Origin: Skermanella stibiiresistens SB22
GTDB taxonomy: Bacteria; Pseudomonadota; Alphaproteobacteria; Azospirillales; Azospirillaceae
NCBI RefSeq assembly: GCF_000576635.1
Contig: NZ_AVFL01000001.1
Location: 536,067-600,066 of the forward strand
Length of the DNA stretch: 64,000 nucleotides
Direction: 5' to 3'
The first letter of the stretch is position 1, and each line of letters begins with the position of its first letter. Both the position numbers and the translations under genes were made by a program. Shown piece by piece: positions 26,675 to 36,153 of the stretch. The notes beneath the pieces are model-generated. The model did no database searches. It was not told the origin of the DNA and saw only the letters and a program-made list of their open reading frames with translations.

Positions 26675-27979
26675 TTGGACCCTCTGATCCTCTCCGCCGT
26701 CCTGATCGCGGGACTGCTGCTGCTGCTGGCCAGCGGCATCTGGGTGGCGCTGTCGCTGCTGGCGGTCGGCCTGATCGCCATGGTGTTCTTCACCTCGGCG
26801 CCGTCCGGGCTGGTCATGGCGACGACCGTCTGGGGCGCCAGCGCGAGCTGGACCCTGACGGCCCTGCCGCTCTTCATCTGGATGGGCGAGATCCTGTTCC
26901 GCACCCGCCTGTCCGAGGACATGTTCCAAGGGTTGGCGCCCTGGATGGCCCGGCTGCCCGGCCGGCTGATGCATGTCAACATCGTGGGCTGCGGGATCTT
27001 CGCGGCGGTGTCCGGCTCGTCCGCCGCGACCTGCGCCACGATCGGCCGGATGTCGCTGCCCGAGCTGAGGCGGCGCGGCTACGACGACCGCATGAGCATC
27101 GGCTCGCTGGCCGGCTCCGGCACGCTGGGACTGCTGATCCCGCCCTCCATCATCATGATCGTCTACGGCGTCGCGGCCGATGTCTCGATCGGCCGGCTGT
27201 TCATCGCCGGCGTGCTGCCCGGCATCCTGCTGATCACCCTGTTCATGGGCTATGTCGCGGTCTGGTCGCTGCTCAACCCGTCGCGCACGCCACCCGGCGG
27301 GCCGGACATGGCGTTCGGCGAAAAGCTGCGGGCGTCGAAGCGGCTGATCCCGGTGGTGGCGCTGATCGCCGCCGTGATCGGCTCGATCTACGCCGGCATC
27401 GCCACCGCGACCGAAGCCGCGGCATTGGGTGTCGCCGGCGCGCTGATCCTGTCGGCGGCATCGGGAACGCTGACGCGGACCAGTTTTCGCGACAGCCTGA
27501 TGGGCGCCATGGTCACGTCCAGCATGATCGCCTTCATCCTGGCCGGCGCCGCCTTCCTCACGGTCGCCATGGGCTTCACCGGCATACCCAGGGCTTTGGC
27601 CCAGTTCATCAACGACCTCGGCCTATCGCCGATGGCGCTGCTGGCGGCGCTGACCGTGTTCTTCGTGTTGCTCGGCTGCTTCCTGGACGGCATCTCGATG
27701 GTCGTCCTGACGACCTCGGTGGTGATGCCGATGGTCCAGGCCGCCGGTATCGACACGCTGTGGTTCGGCATCTACATCGTGCTGGTGGTCGAGATGGCGC
27801 AGATCACGCCGCCGGTGGGCTTCAACCTGTTCGTGTTGCAAGGATTGACCGGCCGGGACATCCTTTACGTCGCCAAGGCCGCCGTGCCGTTCTTCCTGAT
27901 CCTGGTGCTCGCCGTCGTCCTGATCACGGTGTTTCCCGGCATCGTGACATGGCTGCCGACCCAGATGTCCAACCGGTGA
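26675..27979 (+). CDS. TRAP transporter large permease (DctM)
   Basis: The 434-residue protein has about 12 hydrophobic segments. Family landmarks are LPLFIWMGEILFRT, FAAVSGSSAATCATIG, GSLAGSGTLGLLIPPSIIMIVYG, TEAAALGVAGAL and EMAQITPPVGFNLFVLQ. The start is a TTG at 26675 with GGGAAGG about ten bases upstream. It catalyses sodium-dependent import of the bound substrate. Confidence 0.92.
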   Translation: MDPLILSAVLIAGLLLLLASGIWVALSLLAVGLIAMVFFTSAPSGLVMATTVWGASASWTLTALPLFIWMGEILFRTRLSEDMFQGLAPWMARLPGRLMHVNIVGCGIFAAVSGSSAATCATIGRMSLPELRRRGYDDRMSIGSLAGSGTLGLLIPPSIIMIVYGVAADVSIGRLFIAGVLPGILLITLFMGYVAVWSLLNPSRTPPGGPDMAFGEKLRASKRLIPVVALIAAVIGSIYAGIATATEAAALGVAGALILSAASGTLTRTSFRDSLMGAMVTSSMIAFILAGAAFLTVAMGFTGIPRALAQFINDLGLSPMALLAALTVFFVLLGCFLDGISMVVLTTSVVMPMVQAAGIDTLWFGIYIVLVVEMAQITPPVGFNLFVLQGLTGRDILYVAKAAVPFFLILVLAVVLITVFPGIVTWLPTQMSNR

Positions 27980-27982
27980 GCT

Positions 27983-28693
27983 ATGCCTGAGCCCCGCTTC
28001 CTGCCCGCAGGAGACGCCGCGCTGACGGTCGAGTTCGGGCAGGCGATCGACGCCGGGATCAACGCCCGGGTGCTGGCGCTCGACGCGGCCCTGACCGCCG
28101 CCGCCATGCCCGGCGTGGTCGAGACGGTGCCGACATACCGCTCGCTGCTGATCCAGTTCGACCCGGATATCCTGACCCACGCCGACCTGATCGGGGCGCT
28201 GGGGGGGCTGGATCGGTCCGCCGCCCAAGACGTGAAAGAGGCCTCCGGCGGTCGGGACTGGACCATCCCGGTCTGCTATGGCGGCGAGCATGGCGCGGAC
28301 TTGGAGGATGTCGCCCGCCACCACGGCGTCACGGCGGAGGAGGTCGTCAGGCTCCACCTGTCCGGCGACTACCGCGTCTACATGATCGGGTTCGCTCCCG
28401 GCTTCGCCTATCTCGGTGGGCTGCCGCCAGAGCTTCACACCCCACGCCGGCGCGATCCCCGGATGAGGGTTCCGGCCGGGACCATCTCGATCGGCGGCAT
28501 GCAGGCGGCGGTCTGCTCGACCCCGATCCCGTCGGGCTGGCACCTGCTGGGACGCACGCCGATCCGGGGGTTCGACCTTAATCGCGCGGACCCGTTCCTG
28601 TTTCGGCCGGGCGACCGCATCCGGTTCACCCGGATCGACGCCGCCGAGTTCGACCGGCTGGACGCAGCGCACGCCAGCGGCGGAAGGAGTTGA
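27983..28693 (+). CDS. pxpB: 5-oxoprolinase subunit B / KipI-like carboxyltransferase
   Basis: The 236-residue protein matches the KipI/PxpB family (also the N-terminal half of allophanate hydrolase subunit 1): PAGDAALTVEFG at the start, YRSLLIQFDP, YRVYMIGFAPGFAYLGGLP and the PxGTISIGGMQAAVCSTPIPSGWHLLGRTP run. It starts three bases after dctM and is followed by pxpC. With PxpA and PxpC it would hydrolyse 5-oxoproline to glutamate with ATP. PxpA (LamB/YcsF) is absent from the window. Confidence 0.9.
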   Translation: MPEPRFLPAGDAALTVEFGQAIDAGINARVLALDAALTAAAMPGVVETVPTYRSLLIQFDPDILTHADLIGALGGLDRSAAQDVKEASGGRDWTIPVCYGGEHGADLEDVARHHGVTAEEVVRLHLSGDYRVYMIGFAPGFAYLGGLPPELHTPRRRDPRMRVPAGTISIGGMQAAVCSTPIPSGWHLLGRTPIRGFDLNRADPFLFRPGDRIRFTRIDAAEFDRLDAAHASGGRS

Positions 28694-28697
28694 GCCG

Positions 28698-29720
28698 ATG
28701 GCGGACCTGATCGTCATCCAGCCCGGCCCGCAGGCGACGCTCCAGGACCTCGGCCGGGTCGGCTGGCAGCGCTTCGGCGTCGCGGCGGCGGGTGCCATGG
28801 ACGTGCCATCGCTGCGCGCCGCCAACCTGCTGGTCGGCAATCCGCCCGGTGCCGCGACGATCGAGTTCACCCTGTCGGGTGGCGACTACGCGGTCGAGGG
28901 CGGAACGCTCCGGCTGGCCATCGCTGGCGGCTCCTTCCCGCTCACCCTCGATGACGAGCCCGTACCGCCCTGGCGGGGGTTCGATCTGGCGCCGGGCCAG
29001 CGGCTGCGGATCGGCGCCGCACCCGACGCGCTGCGCGGTTACCTCGCGGTGTCCGGCGGCTTCGCCATCCGGCCGCAACTCGGCAGCCTGTCGACCCATA
29101 TCCGGTCGGGCTTGGGCGGACTCGATGGTGCCGCGCTCCGCGCCGGCGCGCGATTGCCCCTGGTGACCGACGCGCCACCCGCGGGGCCGCCGCTGGCGCT
29201 GGACCCCGCCGCCCTGCCGCCCCGGCGCGGGGTCCTGCGGGTGGTGCTGGGGCCGCAGGATGATCACTTCACCCAAGCCGGCATCGAGACCTTCCTGAGC
29301 GGCGCCTACGCCGTGACTGGCGACGCCGACCGCATGGGCTATCGGCTGAGCGGGCCGGAGATCGAACATACGGGCGACTTCAACATCATCTCCGACGGCA
29401 TCGCCGCTGGCAGCGTACAGGTGCCGGGCACCCGCCAGCCGATCGTGCTGCTGTCCGACCGCCAACCGACCGGTGGCTATCCAAAGATCGCGACCATCAT
29501 CACGCCGGATCTGGCGTCGCTGGGCCAGGCGAGACCGGGTGACAGAGTCCGCTTCGCCGCCGTGAACGCCGTCGAGGCCGTCCGGATCCGGCGGGACTGG
29601 AACGCGGCGCTCGATGGTCTAGGCCGGGCATTGCGTCCAGCCGACTCCGGCGACGCGCTGGACAGCGAGCGCCTGCTCGGCATCAACCTGGTCGGTGGCG
29701 TGGTCGATGGCCGTTTGTGA
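28698..29720 (+). CDS. pxpC: 5-oxoprolinase subunit C / KipA-like biotin-independent carboxyltransferase
   Basis: The 340-residue protein matches KipA/PxpC: VIQPGPQATLQDLGRVGWQRFGV, GAMDVPSLRAANLLVGNPPGAATIE, LRGYLAVSGGFAIRPQLGS, LRVVLGPQDDHF and the C-terminal GTRQPIVLLSDRQPTGGYPKIA with LGQARPGDRVRF. The order transporter-pxpB-pxpC indicates the imported solute is the substrate. It is the last gene of the operon. Confidence 0.92.
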   Translation: MADLIVIQPGPQATLQDLGRVGWQRFGVAAAGAMDVPSLRAANLLVGNPPGAATIEFTLSGGDYAVEGGTLRLAIAGGSFPLTLDDEPVPPWRGFDLAPGQRLRIGAAPDALRGYLAVSGGFAIRPQLGSLSTHIRSGLGGLDGAALRAGARLPLVTDAPPAGPPLALDPAALPPRRGVLRVVLGPQDDHFTQAGIETFLSGAYAVTGDADRMGYRLSGPEIEHTGDFNIISDGIAAGSVQVPGTRQPIVLLSDRQPTGGYPKIATIITPDLASLGQARPGDRVRFAAVNAVEAVRIRRDWNAALDGLGRALRPADSGDALDSERLLGINLVGGVVDGRL

Positions 29721-29741
29721 CGCGGTCTCCCGTGATCCGCC

Positions 29742-30356
29742 TCAGATCCGATAGCCCGCCCGCATCGGCGACAACGGTACGTTGGCCCGGATCGCCTCCA
29801 GCATGAAGTAGCGGGTCATCTGGAGGATGTCGGTCCGCCAGTACAGCTTGTGCAGGTCGTTGACCAGGAAGTCGGGTTCCAGGTTGGCGTAGCAATAGGT
29901 CTCGACCCAATGCTGGTCCGGTTCGGTCGGGGCCGCCGCGTCGCGCCAGCCGATCATCCATCCCGCGTGGCTGGCCCCGGTCGCCCATCGCTCGAAATGG
30001 GGCGCCACGGTGCTCGATCCGATCGGCTTCTGGACCGGGATCGAATACAGCACCACGAATCGGCGGACGTTCAGCTGCATTTTCATCAGCAGGTCCTCGC
30101 CGAACGCGTGGATCAGGTACGCCGCGTCCGACGTGCCGGTCACGTGCCGGGTTTCGACCCGCGCCCTGGTCACATGGGCCAAGGTCTGGACCCGCGCCTC
30201 CTCGCCGAACTTTGGCATGTCGTATTCGACCGACGACAGGATCGACGGCATCTGGACCGTCAGGAACTCCTCGGTCTCCCGTTGGGCGGCATCCATGCCG
30301 ATGCCGGAGCCGATGGAGCCGCCAGTGGAGTCGCGGGTCGTTTCGTAATAAGTCAT
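29742..30356 (-). CDS. hypothetical 204-residue protein
   Basis: I do not recognise this family. The start MTYYETTRD at 30356 is preferred; an in-frame TTG lies 15 codons upstream. The protein is soluble, without signal or membrane helix, with many aromatic residues: WATGASHAGWMIGWRD, HWVETYCYANLEPDF, LYWRTDILQMTRYFMLEAI. No cysteine motif or nucleotide site is evident. It converges on the pxpC end 21 bp away and is divergent from thrC. Codon use is like that of the neighbours, so it is a real gene. Confidence 0.6.
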   Translation of the reverse strand: MTYYETTRDSTGGSIGSGIGMDAAQRETEEFLTVQMPSILSSVEYDMPKFGEEARVQTLAHVTRARVETRHVTGTSDAAYLIHAFGEDLLMKMQLNVRRFVVLYSIPVQKPIGSSTVAPHFERWATGASHAGWMIGWRDAAAPTEPDQHWVETYCYANLEPDFLVNDLHKLYWRTDILQMTRYFMLEAIRANVPLSPMRAGYRI

Positions 30357-30481
30357 GCCGGGTTCCAGGTCTTGGGATAGGGGCGGGATACCCAGCAACA
30401 ACCTGATCCATGTGTCTTTTGTTTCGCTGACCTGTCCAACGGAGACGGCCCCGGCCCTTGCGCCGGGACTGGCTCACTCGC

Positions 30482-30512
30482 TAGTGTACCGGGCGCCAAG
30501 TGTACCAGGCAC
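30482..30512. repeat. two tandem ~15-bp copies upstream of thrC
   Basis: AGTGTACCGGGCGCCA is followed at once by a second copy with two changes (AGTGTACCAGGCACC). It lies about 35 bp before the thrC start, between the divergent genes, and could be an operator or part of a dispersed motif. Confidence 0.5.
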
Positions 30513-30545
30513 CTTGGCCGGGCACGGGTTTGGAGAATTCACAGC

Positions 30546-31973
30546 TTGCGCTACATCAGCACGCGGGGCGCCGCCCCGACACTCGCCTTCGACGAGGTCC
30601 TCCTGGCCGGGCTCGCGCGCGACGGCGGGCTGTACGTACCCGAGACTTGGCCGACCTTCTCCCGCGACGAGTTGCGCGCCATGCGCGGGCTCCCCTATGC
30701 CGAACTGGCGGTTCGGGTGATGGCGCCGTTCCTCGGCGGCCGGTTGACCGAGCTGGAATTCGCCGAACTGGTACGCGAGGCCTACGCCGAATTCGACCAC
30801 GCGGCGGTGACGCCGCTGGTCCAGCTCGACCAAAGCACCTGGGTGATGGAGCTGTTCCATGGCCCGACGCTGGCCTTCAAGGACGTGGCGCTGCAACTGC
30901 TCGGCCGCCTGTTCGACCATGTGCTGGCCAAGAAGGGGCAACACGTCACCATCGTCGGCGCCACCTCGGGCGACACCGGCTCGGCGGCGATCGAGGCCTG
31001 CCGCGACCGCGACGCGATCGACATCTTCATCCTGCACCCGAAGGGCCGCACATCGGAGGTCCAGCGCCGGCAGATGACGACGGTGCTCTCCTCCAACGTC
31101 CACAACATCGCGCTGGAAGGCTCGTTCGACGACTGCCAGGACTTGGTCAAGGCGATGTTCAACGACACCGCCTTCCGGGACGAGCAGAACCTGTCGGCGG
31201 TCAACTCGATCAACTGGGCCCGCATCATGGCCCAGATCGTCTATTACTTCGCCGCCGCCGTCCAGTTGGGCGCCCCGGATCGGCCGGTGTCCTTCGCGGT
31301 GCCGACCGGCAATTTCGGCAATGTCTACGCCGCCTACGGCGCCCGGGCGATGGGCCTGCCGATCGAGCGGCTGGTGGTGGGGACCAACTCCAACGACATC
31401 CTGGCGCGCTTCTTCGCGACCGGCACCATGTCGACCCAGGCCGTGACACCGACCATCAGCCCGAGCATGGACATCCAGATCTCCAGCAACTTCGAGCGGC
31501 TGCTGTTTGACCTGTACGACCGCGACGGCGCTGCCTTGGCCGATTGCATGGCCCGGTTCCGGGCTGGCGGTTCCTTCGCCGTGACGTCGGAGCAACTGTC
31601 CCGCGCCCGCCTGCTGTTCAACGGCCACAAGGTGGACGAGGACCTGACCCAGGCGACCATGACGGAGACCCGCCGCCTGACCGGCGGCATGATGATCGAT
31701 CCGCACACCGCCGTGGGGCTCGCCGCCGCGCGGGCCGAGCAACCCAATCTCGATCCCGCCGTTCCCCTGGTGACGCTGGCCTGCGCCCATCCCGCCAAAT
31801 TCCCCGACGCGGTCGAGCGGGCGACCGGCGTGCGTCCGCCGCTGCCGCCCCGACTGGCCGACCTTTACGAGCGCGAGGAGCGCCTTACCGTGCTGCCCAA
31901 CGATCTCAAGACCGTCCAATCCTTCGTCCGATCCCAAGTCCGCCGCACGATCGTCCGGCAGGGGGTCGCATGA
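30546..31973 (+). CDS. thrC: threonine synthase
   Basis: The 475-residue PLP enzyme converts O-phosphohomoserine to threonine. It is the long (fungal/proteobacterial) form: MRYISTRG at the N-terminus, the PLP Lys in FHGPTLAFKDVALQ, VGATSGDTGSAAIEA, HPKGRTSEVQRRQM, SINWARIMAQIVYYF and VPTGNFGNVYAAY. The start codon is TTG at 30546. Its stop overlaps the M16 peptidase start (ATGA). Confidence 0.95.
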   Translation: MRYISTRGAAPTLAFDEVLLAGLARDGGLYVPETWPTFSRDELRAMRGLPYAELAVRVMAPFLGGRLTELEFAELVREAYAEFDHAAVTPLVQLDQSTWVMELFHGPTLAFKDVALQLLGRLFDHVLAKKGQHVTIVGATSGDTGSAAIEACRDRDAIDIFILHPKGRTSEVQRRQMTTVLSSNVHNIALEGSFDDCQDLVKAMFNDTAFRDEQNLSAVNSINWARIMAQIVYYFAAAVQLGAPDRPVSFAVPTGNFGNVYAAYGARAMGLPIERLVVGTNSNDILARFFATGTMSTQAVTPTISPSMDIQISSNFERLLFDLYDRDGAALADCMARFRAGGSFAVTSEQLSRARLLFNGHKVDEDLTQATMTETRRLTGGMMIDPHTAVGLAAARAEQPNLDPAVPLVTLACAHPAKFPDAVERATGVRPPLPPRLADLYEREERLTVLPNDLKTVQSFVRSQVRRTIVRQGVA

Positions 31974-33232
31974 GCACAATCCGGGTCACGACACTGGACA
32001 ATGGCCTGCGGGTCGCCACCGACACCATGCCGCATGTGGAGACGACGTCGCTGGGCGTCTGGGTCGGCGTCGGCACCCGCAACGAGCGGGCCGAGGTCAA
32101 CGGCGTCGCCCATCTGGTCGAGCACATGGTGTTCAAGGGCACGCCGACCCGCACCGCCTTCGACATTTCGGAGCAGATCGAGGCGGTCGGCGGCCACATG
32201 AACGCCTACACCACCCGCGAGCATACCGCTTACTACGCCAAGGTGCTCAAGGAGGATCAAGCGCTCGCCCTCGACGTGATCGGCGACATGCTCCAGCACA
32301 GCCTGCTGGACGAGGACGAACTGGTCCGCGAGCGGGACGTCGTGCTGCAGGAGATCGGCCAAGCCGAGGACACTCCCGACGACATCATCTTCGACCACTT
32401 CCAATCCTGCGCCTTCCCCGGTCAGGCGCTCGGCCGCCCGGTCCTAGGCCAGCCGGAGATCATCGGGGCGCTGCCGCGCGACGCGCTGGTGGATTACATC
32501 GGCCGCAACTATTCCGGCCGGACCATGGTGCTGGCGGCCTCGGGCCGGATCGACCACGACTGGCTGGTCGAGACCGCGTCGAAGACCTTCCGCGACCTTC
32601 CGCCCCCGGTCGATCCGGCGGCGCTCGACCCGGCGCGCTATACCGGCGGCGACTTCCGCGAGGACCGCGACCTGGAGCAGCTGCACATCGTGTTGGGCTT
32701 CGATGGCGTCGGCATCCACGATCCGGACTATTACGCCCATTCCGTCTTCTCGACGCTGCTGGGCGGCGGCATGTCGTCCCGCCTGTTCCAGGAGATCCGG
32801 GAGAAGCGCGGGCTGGCCTATAGCGTCCACACCTTCTCCGGCGCCTACGAGGATGGCGGGCTGTTCGGCGTCTACGCCGGCACGGGACCCGACAAGGTCG
32901 GCGAACTGGTTCCGGTGATGTGCGACGAACTGTGCAAGGTCGCGGAGGACGTGACGGACGACGAGGTGCGACGCGCCCGCGCCCAGTTGAAGGCCGGCAT
33001 GCTGATGGCGCTGGAAAGCACCATGTCCCGCTGCGAGCAGCTGGGTCAGCAGATGGTGATCTTCGATCGGCCGATCCCCGTTCCCGAGATGGTCGAGAAG
33101 ATCGACGCCGTCGATGCCGCCGCCGTCCGCCGGGTCGCCCTACGCTTGCGCCAGAAGGCTCCGACGGTCACGGCTTTGGGGCCGCTGGAGGGGCTTGAGG
33201 ATTATGAGCGGATCGCCGCGCGCCTGTCCTGA
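31970..33232 (+). CDS. M16-family processing peptidase
   Basis: The 420-residue zinc peptidase has the inverted motif HLVEHMVFKGT (H-x-x-E-H) with the third ligand Glu further on, in the region TREHTAYYAKVLKEDQALALDVIGDMLQ split as usual. A second half carries LGGGMSSRLFQEIREKRGLAYS with the substrate-binding Arg/Tyr pair. It resembles the mitochondrial processing peptidase beta type found next to thrC in alphaproteobacteria. No signal peptide is evident. It is translationally coupled to thrC. Confidence 0.92.
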   Translation: MSTIRVTTLDNGLRVATDTMPHVETTSLGVWVGVGTRNERAEVNGVAHLVEHMVFKGTPTRTAFDISEQIEAVGGHMNAYTTREHTAYYAKVLKEDQALALDVIGDMLQHSLLDEDELVRERDVVLQEIGQAEDTPDDIIFDHFQSCAFPGQALGRPVLGQPEIIGALPRDALVDYIGRNYSGRTMVLAASGRIDHDWLVETASKTFRDLPPPVDPAALDPARYTGGDFREDRDLEQLHIVLGFDGVGIHDPDYYAHSVFSTLLGGGMSSRLFQEIREKRGLAYSVHTFSGAYEDGGLFGVYAGTGPDKVGELVPVMCDELCKVAEDVTDDEVRRARAQLKAGMLMALESTMSRCEQLGQQMVIFDRPIPVPEMVEKIDAVDAAAVRRVALRLRQKAPTVTALGPLEGLEDYERIAARLS

Positions 33233-33247
33233 CGCCGTGCGGCGGCG

Positions 33248-33871
33248 ATGGAAGAATCATCCGGGGGATGGCGCCAAGCCGTGATCGGATTACTGAGGAA
33301 CGGTCTGATCAGTCCGCCGGCGGTCAGGCTGGACGGGCAAAGGGTGTCGATCCGTCCCCCGCTCGCGCGGGATTGGCAGGAGTGGGCCGATCTGCGTGAG
33401 CGCAGCCGCGCCTTCCTGACACCCTGGGAACCGACATGGCCGGCCGACGCCCTGGCCCGCACCGCCTATCTGCGCCGCCTGCGCCGCCAGATCATCGAGT
33501 GGCGCGATGACGAGGCCTATGGGTTCCTCGCGGTCGAACGGCGCACCGACCGGGTCGCAGGCGGCATTGGTCTCAGCAACATCCGGCGCGGCGTCGCCCA
33601 GACCGCGACGCTCGGCTACTGGGTCGGCGAAACCTATGCCCGGCGCGGCTACATGGGCGAGGCGACCCGCCTGACCCTCGACTTCGCCTTCGGCCAGCTT
33701 GGCCTCCACCGCATAGAGGCAGCCTGCCTGCCGACCAACGCGCCAAGCCGCGGCTTGCTGGAGAAGGTCGGATTCCAGTACGAAGGCTACGCCCGCGGCT
33801 ATCTCCGCATCGACGGCGCTTGGCGCGACCACGTGCTCTACGCGATCCTACGCGAGGAATGGCGGGGCTGA
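33248..33871 (+). CDS. GNAT acetyltransferase, RimJ/RimL type
   Basis: The 207-residue protein has RPPLARDWQEWADLRERSR at the start and the GNAT core GYWVGETYARRGYMGEATRLTLDFAFGQ (with the acetyl-CoA loop ARRGYMGEA), then LHRIEAACLPTNAPSRGLLEKVGFQYEGYARGYLRI. This is the pattern of ribosomal-protein N-acetyltransferases. It follows the M16 gene by 15 bp and may be the last gene of the thrC unit. Confidence 0.88.
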   Translation: MEESSGGWRQAVIGLLRNGLISPPAVRLDGQRVSIRPPLARDWQEWADLRERSRAFLTPWEPTWPADALARTAYLRRLRRQIIEWRDDEAYGFLAVERRTDRVAGGIGLSNIRRGVAQTATLGYWVGETYARRGYMGEATRLTLDFAFGQLGLHRIEAACLPTNAPSRGLLEKVGFQYEGYARGYLRIDGAWRDHVLYAILREEWRG

Positions 33872-33882
33872 GGCCGCTTAAC

Positions 33883-33943
33883 GGGTCGGCCACGGGGGGG
33901 TCGGCCACGGGGGTCGGCCACGGGGGTCGGCCACGGGGGTCGG
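33883..33943. repeat. 13-bp tandem repeat array (4.5 copies)
   Basis: GGGTCGGCCACGG is repeated four times plus a partial copy, with two extra G residues between the first two units. It lies between the convergent acetyltransferase and argC genes and has no coding function visible. It is prone to copy-number change. Confidence 0.9.
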
Positions 33944-33994
33944 GCGCCGCTTCGCCCCACCCCGACCTCCAAGCCCCGAGCGCCCCAGACGACG

Positions 33995-35047
33995 CTATGG
34001 GAACAGCGGCGCCTGCTCCAACCCCATCGTCTCGATCAGTCCCAGCATCACGTTCATGTTCTGGATCGCTTGGCCGGAGGCGCCCTTGACCAGATTGTCG
34101 ATCACCGACAGCACGATGGCGCGGCCCTTCAGCCGGTCCGGGAAGACCGAGATGTGGATCTGGTTCGATCCGCGCACGTGCTTGGTGTGCGGCACCACGC
34201 CGGCGCCCAGCACCTGGACAAAGGGTTCGTTCTCGAAACGGGCGGCCAGCGCGGCGCGCAGGTCGTCCGCCGTGTTGCCGCCGGCCAGCCTGACATAGGT
34301 CGTGACGAACTCGCCGCGGTTCATCGGGATCAGGTGCGGGGTGAAGGCCATCGTCACCGGCTTGCCGGCCGCCAAGCTCAGTTCCTGCTCCATCTCCGGC
34401 ATGTGGCGATGGTGGCCGACGCCATAGGCGTGCATGCCCTCGCTGACCTCGCAGAACAGGTTCTGCTGCTTGGCGTCGCGCCCAGCTCCGCTGACGCCGG
34501 ACTTGGCGTCGACGATGATGTCCTCGCTCTCGATCAACCCGTCCAGCAGCAGCGGCAGCAGCGGGATCAGCGTCGCGGTCGGGTAGCAGCCGGGATTGGC
34601 CACCAGCCGGGCGGCGCGGACACCCTGCCGGTTGAACTCGGTCAAGCCGTAGACCGCCTCGCGCTGAAGCTCGACCGCGCGGTGCTCATGGCCGTACCAC
34701 TCGGCATAGGTCGCGGCGTCCGCCAGCCGGAAATCGGCCGACAGGTCGACGATCCGCAGGGTGTGGGGCAGGGCGGCGATGATCTCCTGCGTGGTGCCGT
34801 GGGGCAGGCCGCAGAAGACGAAATCGATCTCCGACCAGTCGACCTGGTCGACTTTGACCAGATCCGGCATCTTGAGATAGCCCAGATGCGGGAAGACGTC
34901 CGACAGCGGCTTGCCGGCCTGCCGTTCCGCCGTCAGCACGCGGAGATCCGCCGCGGGGTGGCGGGCCAGCATGCGGACCAGTTCGGCGCCGGTATAACCG
35001 CTGGCTCCCAGGATGGCGATACGGACCCGGTCGATTGTTTCGGGCAT
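33995..35047 (-). CDS. argC: N-acetyl-gamma-glutamyl-phosphate reductase
   Basis: The 350-residue enzyme carries out the third step of arginine synthesis. The NADP loop is ILGASGYTGAELVRML; GLPHGTTQEI, the catalytic Cys in VANPGCYPTATL, KSGVSGAGRDAK and the His-rich HHRHMPEM are present. The ATG at 35047 has GGAG upstream. It follows rpsI on the same strand with a terminator in between. Confidence 0.95.
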   Translation of the reverse strand: MPETIDRVRIAILGASGYTGAELVRMLARHPAADLRVLTAERQAGKPLSDVFPHLGYLKMPDLVKVDQVDWSEIDFVFCGLPHGTTQEIIAALPHTLRIVDLSADFRLADAATYAEWYGHEHRAVELQREAVYGLTEFNRQGVRAARLVANPGCYPTATLIPLLPLLLDGLIESEDIIVDAKSGVSGAGRDAKQQNLFCEVSEGMHAYGVGHHRHMPEMEQELSLAAGKPVTMAFTPHLIPMNRGEFVTTYVRLAGGNTADDLRAALAARFENEPFVQVLGAGVVPHTKHVRGSNQIHISVFPDRLKGRAIVLSVIDNLVKGASGQAIQNMNVMLGLIETMGLEQAPLFP

Positions 35048-35105
35048 GGTACGAACTCCCAAACGCGAAGGACGGAGACGGAAGGACGATGGGGAACAGG
35101 ATATG

Positions 35106-35143
35106 CATGAAAACGAACAGGGCGCCCCGATCGGGACGCCCTG
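35106..35143 (-). terminator. Rho-independent terminator after rpsI
   Basis: On the minus strand CAGGGCG pairs with CGCCCTG with an inner CCC/GGG pair, followed by TTCGTTTTC. It lies 37 bp after the rpsI stop and just upstream of the argC start, so it separates the two units. Confidence 0.7.
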
Positions 35144-35179
35144 CCGCAGTATAACCGAAAATGCGAGCCTTGGTGCCGA

Positions 35180-35680
35180 TCAGCGCTTCGAGAACTGGAA
35201 GCTACGGCGGGCCTTGGCGCGGCCATACTTCTTACGCTCGACGACGCGGGCGTCGCGGGTCAGGAAGCCGGCGGCCTTCAAGGGCGACCGGAGGGCCGGC
35301 TCGTAGTAGGTCAGCGCCTTGGAGATGCCGTGACGGACGGCACCGGCCTGACCGGACAAGCCGCCGCCGGCGACGGTGCACATCACGTCGTACTGGTCGA
35401 TGCGGGCGACGATCTCGAACGGCTGGTTCAGCAGCATGCGCAGCACGGGACGGGCGAAATAGACGCCGATGTCGCGGCCGTTGACGACGACCTTGCCGCT
35501 ACCCGGCTTGATCCAGACGCGGGCGACCGCGTTCTTGCGCTTGCCGGTGGCATAGGCCCGGCCCTGCGCGTCGATCTTCGGCTCGGGAGCCGCCGCTTCG
35601 GCGGAAACAGCCGTGACCGAGGAGGAGGCGCCGCCGGTCAGGTTCTTCAGATCGGCAAGGGTGGTGGTGACCTGCGCCAT
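35180..35680 (-). CDS. rpsI: 30S ribosomal protein S9
   Basis: The 166-residue product contains the S9 core [29 protein letters not shown] and the C-terminal [17 protein letters not shown] tail that reaches the P-site tRNA. An Ala-rich extension of about 35 residues precedes the core, as in other alphaproteobacteria. It starts 2 bp after the rplM stop. Confidence 0.97.
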   Translation of the reverse strand: MAQVTTTLADLKNLTGGASSSVTAVSAEAAAPEPKIDAQGRAYATGKRKNAVARVWIKPGSGKVVVNGRDIGVYFARPVLRMLLNQPFEIVARIDQYDVMCTVAGGGLSGQAGAVRHGISKALTYYEPALRSPLKAAGFLTRDARVVERKKYGRAKARRSFQFSKR

Positions 35681-35682
35681 GG

Positions 35683-36153
35683 TTATGCGATCCTCTTGTT
35701 CTTCGGGTTCATGGCGCCGACGTCCAGCACCTCCGGCTGCTGGGCTTCATGCGGATGGGCGCCGCCACCATAGACCTTCAGGTTGCCCATCTGCTTGCGG
35801 CCCAGCGGACCGCGCGGAACCATGCGCTCGACGGCCTTGATGACCACCCGCTCCGGATACTTGCCATCCAGGATCTGTCCCTTGGAACGGCCCTTGATGC
35901 CGCCGGGATAGCCGGTGTGCCAGTAGAACATGTCGTCATTGCGCTTGTTGCCGGTCAGGCGGACCTTCTCGGCGTTGATGACGATGATGTTGTCGCCACA
36001 ATCCACGTGCGGGGTGTAGAACGGCTTATGCTTGCCGCGCAGGATGTTCGCGATGATGCTGGCCATACGGCCAAGTACGAGGCCTTCCGCGTCGATGATG
36101 AACCACTTCTTCTCGACTTCGGACGGCTTCAGGGACAGGGTCTTCATTGCCAC
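35683..36153 (-). CDS. rplM: 50S ribosomal protein L13
   Basis: The 156-residue protein shows the L13 signatures [50 protein letters not shown] and [12 protein letters not shown]. It is the first gene of the rplM-rpsI operon. In E. coli L13 represses its own operon; no leader structure was assigned here. Confidence 0.98.
   Translation of the reverse strand: MAMKTLSLKPSEVEKKWFIIDAEGLVLGRMASIIANILRGKHKPFYTPHVDCGDNIIVINAEKVRLTGNKRNDDMFYWHTGYPGGIKGRSKGQILDGKYPERVVIKAVERMVPRGPLGRKQMGNLKVYGGGAHPHEAQQPEVLDVGAMNPKNKRIA

Noticed and set aside
33883..33943. CRISPR-like short repeats
   Set aside because: Units are contiguous with no spacers, so this is a tandem repeat.
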